Shown here: piece after piece, positions 1-5,702 of the stretch
Layout: the number at the start of each line of letters is the position of its first letter
Numbering within the stretch: the first letter of the stretch is position 1
NCBI GenBank assembly: GCA_021783435.1
Contig: JAJXUC010000175.1
Span: forward strand, 1-7,517
Direction: 5' to 3'
DNA from: Pseudomonadota bacterium
GTDB taxonomy: Bacteria; Pseudomonadota; Gammaproteobacteria; Burkholderiales; Burkholderiaceae
Length of the DNA: 7,517 nt
Position numbers and translations under genes: made by a program
The notes under the pieces: generated by a model
What the model was told of the DNA's origin: nothing
Database searches by the model: none
Seen by the model: only the letters and a program-made list of their open reading frames with translations

Positions 1-2
1 GC

Positions 3-167
3 TACACCACCGTCGACCTCACCGCCAGCGGCCAGATCAGCCCGCAGTGGAGCTGGAACGCGCGGGTGCAGAATCTGTTCGACAAGAAGTACCAGACGGC
101 GTGGGGCTATAACCGTGAACCCTTTGGTGTATTTCTGGGTCTGACCTGGCGGCCGCTGGGAACCTGA
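3..167 (+). CDS. btuB: TonB-dependent vitamin B12 receptor, C-terminal end (partial)
   Basis: Only the last 54 codons of a gene that begins before the window. The reading frame TAC ACC ACC... runs to TGA at 165-167. It shows the typical end of a TonB-dependent outer-membrane beta-barrel: an alternating strand (VDLTASGQIS), then W-N-A-R-V-Q-NLFDKKYQTAWGY, then a final strand FGVFLGLTW. The N-L-F-D-K-x-Y-x-T-x-x-GY pattern closely resembles the end of E. coli BtuB (NLFDKDYETVYGY), and the btuC- and btuD-like genes follow directly, so the substrate is most likely cobalamin or another corrinoid. The protein would sit in the outer membrane and take energy from TonB. It ends in WRPLGT, so the last residue is not the aromatic that usually closes such barrels. 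Assignment as BtuB rather than another siderophore-type receptor rests on this short similarity plus context. A cobalamin riboswitch, if present, would lie upstream of the window. Confidence 0.8.
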   Translation, partial: YTTVDLTASGQISPQWSWNARVQNLFDKKYQTAWGYNREPFGVFLGLTWRPLGT

Positions 168-176
168 ACCCGGGCC

Positions 177-1169
177 ATGCCCCTTGCCATGTCCAGCCCC
201 GCCATCGTCCCCACCCCCGAACTGCCCGGCCGGCGTCTCGAGCCGCACGACCTGAGGCTCCTGGCCGTGGTCGGCGGTGCCAGCCTGCTTGCCTTGCTGC
301 TGGGCATCGGCGTGGGGGCGGGGGGATGGAACTGGCTGCTGATCGAGCAGTTGCGCCTGCCGCGGGTGCTGGCCGGCGCAGGTGCCGGAGCCCTGCTGGC
401 CGAGGCGGGGCTGGCGATGCAACTGGTGTTGCGCAACCCCCTGGCCGATCCTTATGTGCTGGGTGCCTCGGCCGGTGCCGGCATGGGCGCCATCGCCATG
501 CTGGTGGCGTTCGGCAGCCAGCTCTGGCTGGGCAGCGTGGGTGGTGCGCTGGCGGCGCTTGGCCTGCTGTTGCTGCTGGGCCGCAAGGCCATGGCCAGCC
601 CGGACGACGAGGCGCCCGCCCAGCTCATTCTCATCGGCGCCATGCTTTCGGCCGTGTTCGGCGCGGGGTCCACGCTTTTGCTGGCTCTCGTACCTGAGCA
701 GAGCCTGCGCGGCGCGGTGTTCTGGCTGGTCGGAGACCTGTCCGGCGCGCGGTTCGGCCACTGGCTTTGCCTGCTGGCATTGGTGTTGGCGCTGGCGCTG
801 GCGGCATCGTGCCGTGCGCTCGACCGCCTGGCCCTTGGCAGCGAGCATGCTTGGCTGCTGGGCGAGCCGGTACATCGGCTGCGCCTCGGCTTGGTGTTGC
901 TGGCAGCGCTGGCCACCGGGGCCGCGGTGGCCGAAGCCGGAGCGGTGGGTTTCGTCGGGCTGGTGGTGCCGCACGTGCTGCGCATGTTTGGCGTCGTGCG
1001 CATGCGCCAACAAAGCTGGGCCGTGCCGCTGCTGGGGGCGGCCTTGGTGGTGGCTGCCGATGCGCTGGCGCGTGGCGTCGCCATGCCTTATGAGTTGCCG
1101 GTCGGCGCGATCACGGCGCTGCTCGGCGCCCCGGTGTTCATTGTGCTGTTGATCAAGCAACCGCGATGA
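177..1169 (+). CDS. btuC: Cobalamin ABC transporter, permease (FecCD/BtuC family)
   Basis: A polytopic inner-membrane permease of the FecCD family, 330 aa from the ATG at 177, close to the usual family length of about 326-340. It would form the homodimeric channel that moves B12 from the binding protein into the cytoplasm. Visible hallmarks are the L-R-L-P-R motif at residues 59-63 (its two arginines match those that contact the binding protein in E. coli BtuC), the RNPLADPYVLGASAGAG segment near 87-103, and the coupling region AEAGAVGFVGLVVPHVLR before the last helices. The rest is leucine/alanine/glycine-rich membrane helix. It starts 9 bp after the btuB-like stop and its stop overlaps btuD (ATGA), so the three are probably co-transcribed. 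No convincing Shine-Dalgarno is seen; a second ATG at 189 (four codons later) is an alternative start. A heme or siderophore permease of the same family is the main alternative, but the BtuB/BtuD/BtuF context favours B12. Confidence 0.9.
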   Translation: MPLAMSSPAIVPTPELPGRRLEPHDLRLLAVVGGASLLALLLGIGVGAGGWNWLLIEQLRLPRVLAGAGAGALLAEAGLAMQLVLRNPLADPYVLGASAGAGMGAIAMLVAFGSQLWLGSVGGALAALGLLLLLGRKAMASPDDEAPAQLILIGAMLSAVFGAGSTLLLALVPEQSLRGAVFWLVGDLSGARFGHWLCLLALVLALALAASCRALDRLALGSEHAWLLGEPVHRLRLGLVLLAALATGAAVAEAGAVGFVGLVVPHVLRMFGVVRMRQQSWAVPLLGAALVVAADALARGVAMPYELPVGAITALLGAPVFIVLLIKQPR

Positions 1170-1903
1170 GCGCGGCGGTCTTGCTCGAGACCGAGCGGAT
1201 GGACGTGCGCGTCGGCGTGCGCGTCCTGCTGCGCCACCTGTCATTGGCGGTGCGGTGCGGCGAGCGCTGGGCCCTGCTGGGGCGCAATGGCGCCGGCAAG
1301 TCCACCCTGCTGCGCCAATTGGCCGGACTCGGTGGAGATCCATTGCCGGTCCGGCTGGGAGGCGTGGCCCTGTCCACCATGTCGCCCGCTCAGCTTGCGC
1401 AGCAGCGTGCCTATCTGCCCAGCCAGCCGCGCGACCGCTTCGGCATCGTCGTGCTCCACGCGGTGATGCTGGCACAGCACAGGCCCGAAGAAAGGGCCGC
1501 GCTCGACTGTCTGGAGCGCGTGGATGCCGCGCATCTGGTGCACCGGCATGTCTTGCAGCTTTCCGCGGGAGAGCGCCAGCGCGTCGCGCTGGCCCAGGTG
1601 CTGGCGCAGCGCACGCCCCTGCTCCTGCTGGACGAGCCCGTCACTTTCCAGGACCCGGCCCACCAAGGCCTGGTGGCGCGCCTGCTCGGCAGCTTGCCGG
1701 AACAGGGCGTCGTGTTCGCCGCGCACGACATCAACTGGGTGGCCCATGTCGCCACCCATGTGCTCGGCCTCGTCCCTGGAGGGCAATGGGTCGCGGGGCC
1801 GGTGGAGTTTGTCTTGCATGCGCAGACCCTCCAGCGTCTGTACGGCTGCGGCTGGCAGCGCGTGGCGCGGCCCGACGGCCCGGATTTGTGGCTGCCGGTT
1901 TGA
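1166..1903 (+). CDS. btuD: Cobalamin ABC transporter, ATP-binding protein (BtuD-like)
   Basis: A 245 aa ABC ATPase that would power the BtuC permease at the cytoplasmic face of the inner membrane. All core motifs are present: Walker A GRNGAGKST (residues 39-47, Lys45), Q-loop Gln87 in YLPSQ, signature LSAGE (132-136), Walker B LLLLDEP (152-158, with Asp156 and catalytic Glu157) and the switch His187 in AAHDIN. E. coli BtuD is 249 aa, so the length fits. The D-loop is unusual: where most family members read S-x-L-D after Walker B, this protein has TFQD (160-163). The start is set by an ATGA overlap with the btuC stop, which suggests translational coupling; there is no strong ribosome binding site of its own. 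The stop lies 9 bp from the stop of the convergent btuF gene. The assignment as an FecE/BtuD-type importer ATPase is firm; the B12 specificity comes from its neighbours. Confidence 0.9.
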   Translation: MSAAVLLETERMDVRVGVRVLLRHLSLAVRCGERWALLGRNGAGKSTLLRQLAGLGGDPLPVRLGGVALSTMSPAQLAQQRAYLPSQPRDRFGIVVLHAVMLAQHRPEERAALDCLERVDAAHLVHRHVLQLSAGERQRVALAQVLAQRTPLLLLDEPVTFQDPAHQGLVARLLGSLPEQGVVFAAHDINWVAHVATHVLGLVPGGQWVAGPVEFVLHAQTLQRLYGCGWQRVARPDGPDLWLPV

Positions 1904-1912
1904 ACGCGGTGA

Positions 1913-2800
1913 TCAGGGTTTGGGTATCGTGCGCCGTGCGCCGGCGATGGCCTGGCACAACTGGGCCACGCCGTCGAGGACATGCGCGCCCATGCGTGGG
2001 AGCTGCTCCGGATTCAGCAGCACAAGATGGCCGCGCCGCACGGCGCTCACCTCGGGAAAGCGCGTCCAGGCGTCGAGCGCCCTGGCGTTCGGGCTGGCGG
2101 CGACGATGATCTGCGGATCGACGGCGATTACGGCCTCGCGGCTGACCGTGGGCGCCAGAACGGGCAGGGGGGCGAAGGGATTGACGCCGCCGCACAGATG
2201 GATGGCCTGGTTGATCAGTTGCGGCCCGCCGACGGTCATCAGAGGGTCGGCCCAGACCTGATAGAACACGCGCACCGGGGCTTGATGCGCATAACGCGCG
2301 CGCAGCGCAGCCAGCCGCGCATCGTAGGCGCGCGCCCAATGCTCGGCCTGCGTTTGCGTGCCGGCCAGTTCGCCGATGCGCTGCACGGTCCTGGCGACGG
2401 ATTCCAGCGAGTTGGTTTGGCTCCAGTACACCGGGATGCCCAGGCGCTGCAGGGTGTCCGCCTGGCGCGGCGGTGTGCCGGATTTCCACGCCAGGATCAG
2501 GTCGGGGCGCAAGGCGACAATGGATTCGAGGTTGAGCGCGAAGGCATCGCCTACGCGTGGCAGACGGCGTGCCTGCGGTGGCCGGTCGGCGCCACGTATG
2601 GTGGCCACGAGCCGGCCGCCGGCCCCGGCGGCAAAGCTCAATTCCACGAGTTGGGGAGACAGCGCGACGATGCGCCGCGCCGGATGTCGCAGCACGACGG
2701 CGCGCCCCGCGTCGTCATGGACTTCAATGTCGGCGCGGGCCTGGGGCAGCAGGCTGGCCAGGAGCAGGGCGGGCACAAGCCGGCGCAAAACTTCACGCAT
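1913..2800 (-). CDS. btuF: Periplasmic cobalamin-binding protein (BtuF-like)
   Basis: A periplasmic substrate-binding protein of the helical-backbone (class III, TroA/BtuF) type that would deliver B12 to BtuCD. From the ATG at 2800 it is 295 aa and starts with a clear Sec signal peptide (MREVLRRLVP, hydrophobic ALLLASLLP, likely cut after QARA near residue 23). Family features follow: RRIVALSPQLVELSFAAGAGGRLV, then NLESIVALRPDLILAW and later LCGGVNPFA. Glu92 (in NLESIV) and Glu222 (in SREAVI) match the two glutamates that dock E. coli BtuF onto BtuC arginines. Cys203 and Cys282 match the cysteines that form the E. coli disulfide. An upstream ATG at 2878 is in frame, overlaps the nth stop as ATGA and has GAGG 8 nt before it (2887-2890). 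That start would add 26 residues ahead of the signal peptide. I prefer 2800 on signal-peptide grounds, with modest confidence. It appears to be the last gene of the phaZ-rnfB-nth unit and is convergent with btuBCD. Confidence 0.88.
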   Translation of the reverse strand: MREVLRRLVPALLLASLLPQARADIEVHDDAGRAVVLRHPARRIVALSPQLVELSFAAGAGGRLVATIRGADRPPQARRLPRVGDAFALNLESIVALRPDLILAWKSGTPPRQADTLQRLGIPVYWSQTNSLESVARTVQRIGELAGTQTQAEHWARAYDARLAALRARYAHQAPVRVFYQVWADPLMTVGGPQLINQAIHLCGGVNPFAPLPVLAPTVSREAVIAVDPQIIVAASPNARALDAWTRFPEVSAVRRGHLVLLNPEQLPRMGAHVLDGVAQLCQAIAGARRTIPKP

Positions 2801-2874
2801 GCGCGAAGGGCCCCGCAATATGCGGGAAAGCGCCGGCTGCGCAGCCCCCCTGCGGTTTGCGTGCCGCACCATGT

Positions 2875-3519
2875 TCATGCTGCGGGCCTCGCAGTCTTCG
2901 GTTGATGTGGGCACAGGTCCGCGAGCGCGCAGCGCCAGCAGTCGGGGCTGCGCGCCTTGCACACGTAGCGGCCGTGCAGGATGAGCCAGTGGTGGGCGTC
3001 GTGCAGATAGGCCTCGGGCACCACCTTCATCAGTTTGACTTCGACTTCCAGCGGCGTTTTCCCCTTCGCCAGTCCGAGGCGGTTGGCGACACGGAAGATG
3101 TGCGTGTCCACCGCCAGCGTGGGTTGGCCGAAAGCGATGTTGAGCACCACGTTGGCCGTCTTGCGGCCCACGCCGGGCAGGGCTTCCAGCGCTTCGCGCG
3201 TATGCGGCACCTGTCCGCCGTACTGCTCGGTCAGGATGCGGCCGAGCGCCGCCAGGTTCCTGGCCTTGGTGCGGTACAGGCCGATGGTGCGGATATAGGG
3301 CGCGACGTCGTCCTCCCCCAGGGCCGCCATGGCCTGAGGTGTGGGCGCTGCGGCGAATAGCGCCGGAGTGGCCTTGTTGACGCTGGCGTCGGTGGCCTGG
3401 GCCGACAGCACGACGGCAACCAGAAGCTCGAAGGCGTTGCGGTATTGAAGCTCGCTGCGGGGGGTTGGATTGGCCGCCTGCAGCCGGGAGAACAGGGTTT
3501 CGATGTCGGTCTTGTTCAT
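2875..3519 (-). CDS. nth: Endonuclease III, DNA glycosylase/AP lyase
   Basis: A 214 aa base-excision repair enzyme that removes oxidised pyrimidines from DNA and cuts the resulting abasic site by beta-elimination. It aligns with E. coli Nth (211 aa) almost without gaps. Visible are FELLVAVVLSAQATDASVNKAT near the N terminus, the helix-hairpin-helix LPGVGRKTA with the catalytic Lys120, the catalytic Asp138 in AVDTHIFRV, and a C-terminal [4Fe-4S] loop Cys187-X6-Cys194-X2-Cys197-X5-Cys203. These four positions carry the same numbers as in E. coli. The start ATG at 3519 gives MNKTDIE, matching the family N terminus; another ATG three codons upstream (3528) is possible. It lies 43 bp after rnfB, a neighbour also found in E. 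coli (rsx operon-nth). Its stop overlaps a possible btuF start. Identity is secure. Confidence 0.97.
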   Translation of the reverse strand: MNKTDIETLFSRLQAANPTPRSELQYRNAFELLVAVVLSAQATDASVNKATPALFAAAPTPQAMAALGEDDVAPYIRTIGLYRTKARNLAALGRILTEQYGGQVPHTREALEALPGVGRKTANVVLNIAFGQPTLAVDTHIFRVANRLGLAKGKTPLEVEVKLMKVVPEAYLHDAHHWLILHGRYVCKARSPDCWRCALADLCPHQPKTARPAA

Positions 3520-3535
3520 CGCTTCCATTGTCGCT

Positions 3536-3558
3536 GGCGCGCCGAACGGTCGCACGCC
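3536..3558 (-). other. Possible stem-loop between rnfB and nth
   Basis: Read on the - strand, GGCGTGC (3558-3552) and GCGCGCC (3542-3536) can pair over seven positions including one G-U, around a 9-nt loop. It fills most of the short rnfB-nth gap. No run of T follows it, so it is not an intrinsic terminator; it could modulate mRNA processing or translation of nth, or be chance in GC-rich DNA. Confidence 0.25.
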
Positions 3559-3562
3559 ATCT

Positions 3563-4312
3563 TCAGCGTCGGCGTTCGGCCTGGCGCTGGCGGGCGCGTT
3601 CCAGCGCGGCGGCGACCAAGGCCTGTTTGCGTTGCTGTTCCGCGGTCTTGCTGTCGGACGGTGCGTCGAACGGCCGCGCGCGGTCCGGCGGGTTTTCCAT
3701 CTCCCTGCCGTGTGGGGCGTTGTGGCGCTCGCGTTCCGCCAGGTTTTTCCGTTGCTGGCGCGCCGCATAGCGCTGCTGGGCGGCCTGGGCTTGCGCTGCA
3801 CTCCAGGCCGCCCAGCCGGTGCGACCGGCCAGCGCTTCATCCGGCAGGGGTTGCAATTCGATGCAGTCCATCGGGCAGGGCGGCAGGCAGAGTTCGCATC
3901 CGGTGCACCAGTCGGCCAGCACGCTGTGCATGCGCTTGGGGGCGCCGGCGATGGCGTCGACGGGGCAGGCCTGGATGCACAGGGTGCAGCCGATGCACCA
4001 GGCCTCGTCGATCACGGCCAGTCTCCGGGGGGCTTCGGTGCCATGCTCGGGGTTGAGCGGGGTGGGTGTGAGCCCGGTGATCGCCGCGAGCCTGGCGATG
4101 CCTTCGGCCCCGCCGGGTGGGCATTGGTTGATGCCGGCCCTTCCGGCTGCGATGGCCTCCGCGTAGGCGCGGCAATCGGGGTGGCCGCAGCGCGTGCATT
4201 GGGTTTGCGGCAGGGCCGCGTCGATGCGTTCGGCCAAGCCGGCCTGCGGCACGGTGCTGGCAGACCCGAATACCAAGGCAGACGGACGTTCGCGCGGTGC
4301 GGGCGAGGGCAT
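3563..4312 (-). CDS. rnfB: RnfB-like iron-sulfur electron-transfer protein, soluble form
   Basis: A 249 aa protein of the RnfB/RsxB family. Residues 28-68 form the Fe-S domain with Cys39-X2-Cys42-X4-Cys47-X16-Cys64 (in [15 protein letters not shown] and NQCPPGG), very like E. coli RnfB. Two ferredoxin-type 4Fe-4S motifs follow: Cys106-X2-Cys109-X2-Cys112-X3-Cys116-Pro and Cys136-X2-Cys139-X2-Cys142-X3-Cys146-Pro. So up to three [4Fe-4S] clusters are expected. The hydrophobic N-terminal membrane helix of classical RnfB is missing; the start is a short Pro/Arg-rich stretch. The last ~85 residues (from about 165) are Ala/Gln/Arg-rich and highly charged, probably helical and partly disordered. 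No rnfA, C, D, G or E is nearby, so it probably acts outside a full Rnf complex, as a cytoplasmic electron carrier; its partner is unknown. The ATG at 4312 abuts the phaZ stop with no spacer, which suggests coupled translation. nth follows. Confidence 0.9.
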   Translation of the reverse strand: MPSPAPRERPSALVFGSASTVPQAGLAERIDAALPQTQCTRCGHPDCRAYAEAIAAGRAGINQCPPGGAEGIARLAAITGLTPTPLNPEHGTEAPRRLAVIDEAWCIGCTLCIQACPVDAIAGAPKRMHSVLADWCTGCELCLPPCPMDCIELQPLPDEALAGRTGWAAWSAAQAQAAQQRYAARQQRKNLAERERHNAPHGREMENPPDRARPFDAPSDSKTAEQQRKQALVAAALERARQRQAERRR

Positions 4313-5590
4313 TCAGGCCGTGCGCCGGCGTTGGCGATTTTGCGCAACGCCTTCGCGGTGCGAGGCGATAAAGTCGCGCACGCGCGGATAGGTAAGCTCG
4401 CGCCAGCGGCGCCCGGCGAAGATGCCGTAATGTCCCGCCCCGGGTACGGTGAAATGGGTGCTGTCCGCTGCGGGGATGCCGGTGCAGAGATCGTGCGCCG
4501 CCTCGGTCTGGCCGGCGCCCGAGATGTCGTCCAGTTCGCCCTCGATGGTCATCAGCGCGGTATTGCGGATGTCCTGCGGGCGCACCAGTTCGCCGTTCAC
4601 GGACCAGGTGCCCTTGACGAGGGCAAACTCCTGGAACACGAGGCGGATCGTGTCGAGGTAATACTCGGCCGGCAGGTCGAGCACGGCGTTGTACTCGTCG
4701 TAGAAGCGGCGATGTGCATCGGCGTCGTCGGTATCGCCGCGTACCAGGTTGAGGAAGAAGTCGTAGTGCGAGTTGAAGTGGCGATCCGGGTTCATGGCAA
4801 CGAAGCCGGTGTGCTGCAGGAAGCCGGGATAGACGCGCCTGCCCGCTCCGGGATAGTTCCCCGGCACCCGGTAGACGACGTTGGACTCGAACCATTCATA
4901 GCTCTTGTTCATCGCCAGGTTGTTGACGGCGGTGGGCGATTTGCGCGCATCGATCGGCCCTCCCATCATCACCATGCTGCGCGGCGTGGGCTCTGCGGCC
5001 GATGCCATCAAGGACACCGCGGCGAGGACCGGCACCGTGGGCTGGCACACCGACATCACATGCACGTCGGCGCCGATGTGGCGGATGAATTCCTGCACAT
5101 AGTTCACGTAATCGTCGAGCGAAAACGGACCGTCCTCGACGGGCACCATGCGTGCATCCACCCAGTCGGTGATGTAGACCTTGTGATCTTGCAGCATGGT
5201 GCGCACGGTGTCGCGCAGCAGCGTGGCGTGGTGACCCGACAAGGGCGCCACGATCAGCACGGTGGGGTCGGACTTGAGCCGATCGAGCGTCTTGGGATCG
5301 TCGCTGAAGCGCTTGAAGCGCAGCAGACGGCAGAAGGGCTTGTTGATCGCCACCTGCTCCTGGATCGCCACATCATGTCCAGCCACGTTCACCGTGGTGA
5401 TGTCGAACGCCGGTTTTTCATAGCTTTTGAGCAGGCGGTGCATCAGCTCATAGCTGGCGGACATGCGCTGCACACCCGGTGTCTGCGACAGGGGCCAAAG
5501 GGGATTGTTGTAGAACTTGGACGCGGCTTGCGCGAACTCGGCGAGAGGGCTGAGCATGGCGCGCTGCGATTCATACCAGTCGTAAACCAT
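4313..5590 (-). CDS. phaZ: Intracellular polyhydroxyalkanoate (PHB) depolymerase
   Basis: A 425 aa alpha/beta-hydrolase of the intracellular PHB depolymerase family (like PhaZa1 of Cupriavidus necator, about 419 aa). It would break down the native storage granule polymer inside the cell, releasing 3-hydroxybutyrate units or oligomers. The N terminus MVYDWYESQRAML and the segment NNPLWPLSQTPG are characteristic. The nucleophile elbow contains cysteine instead of serine: SVCQP with Cys182. Asp354 or Asp355 (in EGELDDISGAGQT) and His387 (GAGHYGIF) complete the likely catalytic triad. There is no signal peptide, in keeping with an intracellular enzyme. The ATG at 5590 has AAGGA six bases upstream and a likely promoter before it, so this seems to be the first gene of the phaZ-rnfB-nth-btuF unit. 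Its TGA stop is directly followed, in the same frame, by the rnfB ATG. Specificity for short-chain PHA is inferred from family membership. Confidence 0.94.
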   Translation of the reverse strand: MVYDWYESQRAMLSPLAEFAQAASKFYNNPLWPLSQTPGVQRMSASYELMHRLLKSYEKPAFDITTVNVAGHDVAIQEQVAINKPFCRLLRFKRFSDDPKTLDRLKSDPTVLIVAPLSGHHATLLRDTVRTMLQDHKVYITDWVDARMVPVEDGPFSLDDYVNYVQEFIRHIGADVHVMSVCQPTVPVLAAVSLMASAAEPTPRSMVMMGGPIDARKSPTAVNNLAMNKSYEWFESNVVYRVPGNYPGAGRRVYPGFLQHTGFVAMNPDRHFNSHYDFFLNLVRGDTDDADAHRRFYDEYNAVLDLPAEYYLDTIRLVFQEFALVKGTWSVNGELVRPQDIRNTALMTIEGELDDISGAGQTEAAHDLCTGIPAADSTHFTVPGAGHYGIFAGRRWRELTYPRVRDFIASHREGVAQNRQRRRTA

Positions 5591-5595
5591 CTCGA

Positions 5596-5601
5596 TTCCT
5601 T
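5596..5601 (-). promoter_or_regulatory. Ribosome binding site of phaZ
   Basis: On the - strand AAGGAA (core AAGGA at 5601-5597) lies six bases before the phaZ ATG at 5590. It is the clearest Shine-Dalgarno in the window and fixes this start; most downstream genes rely on overlaps or abutting stops instead. Confidence 0.75.
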
Positions 5602-5614
5602 GTGCGATGCACCA

Positions 5615-5644
5615 ATTCTAGGCCGGGAATCATCGATCTGTCCG
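5615..5644 (-). promoter_or_regulatory. Candidate sigma70 promoter for phaZ-rnfB-nth-btuF
   Basis: On the - strand CGGACA (5644-5639; four of six matches to TTGACA) and TAGAAT (5620-5615; five of six to TATAAT) are separated by 18 bases. Transcription would begin about 15-20 bases before the phaZ start codon, leaving a short leader with the AAGGA site. The spacer contains ATCGAT. This is a by-eye match in the only sizeable gap upstream of the unit and has not been tested. Confidence 0.4.
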
Positions 5645-5702
5645 GGGCCGGTTCAGTTTAGCCATGCCGGACATGCATTCGCCTGGCGTGGCGTAGCCCG
5701 CT

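Noticed and set aside
1904..1912. Bidirectional terminator between the convergent btuD and btuF genes.
   Set aside because: Only 9 bp lie between the stops and no stem-loop with a T tract was found in the flanking coding ends.
1255..2109. Open + strand frame of 284 codons overlapping btuD and running into btuF.
   Set aside because: It is Arg/Ala/Gly/Pro-rich with no motifs and lies in a shifted frame of btuD; it is a GC-driven shadow.
1982..2905. Open + strand frame of 307 codons antisense to btuF.
   Set aside because: No domain or start signal; BtuF on the other strand has a signal peptide, docking glutamates and the cysteine pair.
3520..3840. N-terminal extension of nth into the rnfB coding region.
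   Set aside because: The frame is open, but the extra 107 residues are low-complexity Arg/Pro/Ala sequence; the E. coli-like N terminus MNKTDIE begins at 3519.
5621..5700. Possible terminator after tyrB from the CCGG/GGCC-rich segments.
   Set aside because: Arms such as CCGG and CATG are self-complementary but do not form one long stem, and no T run follows on the - strand.
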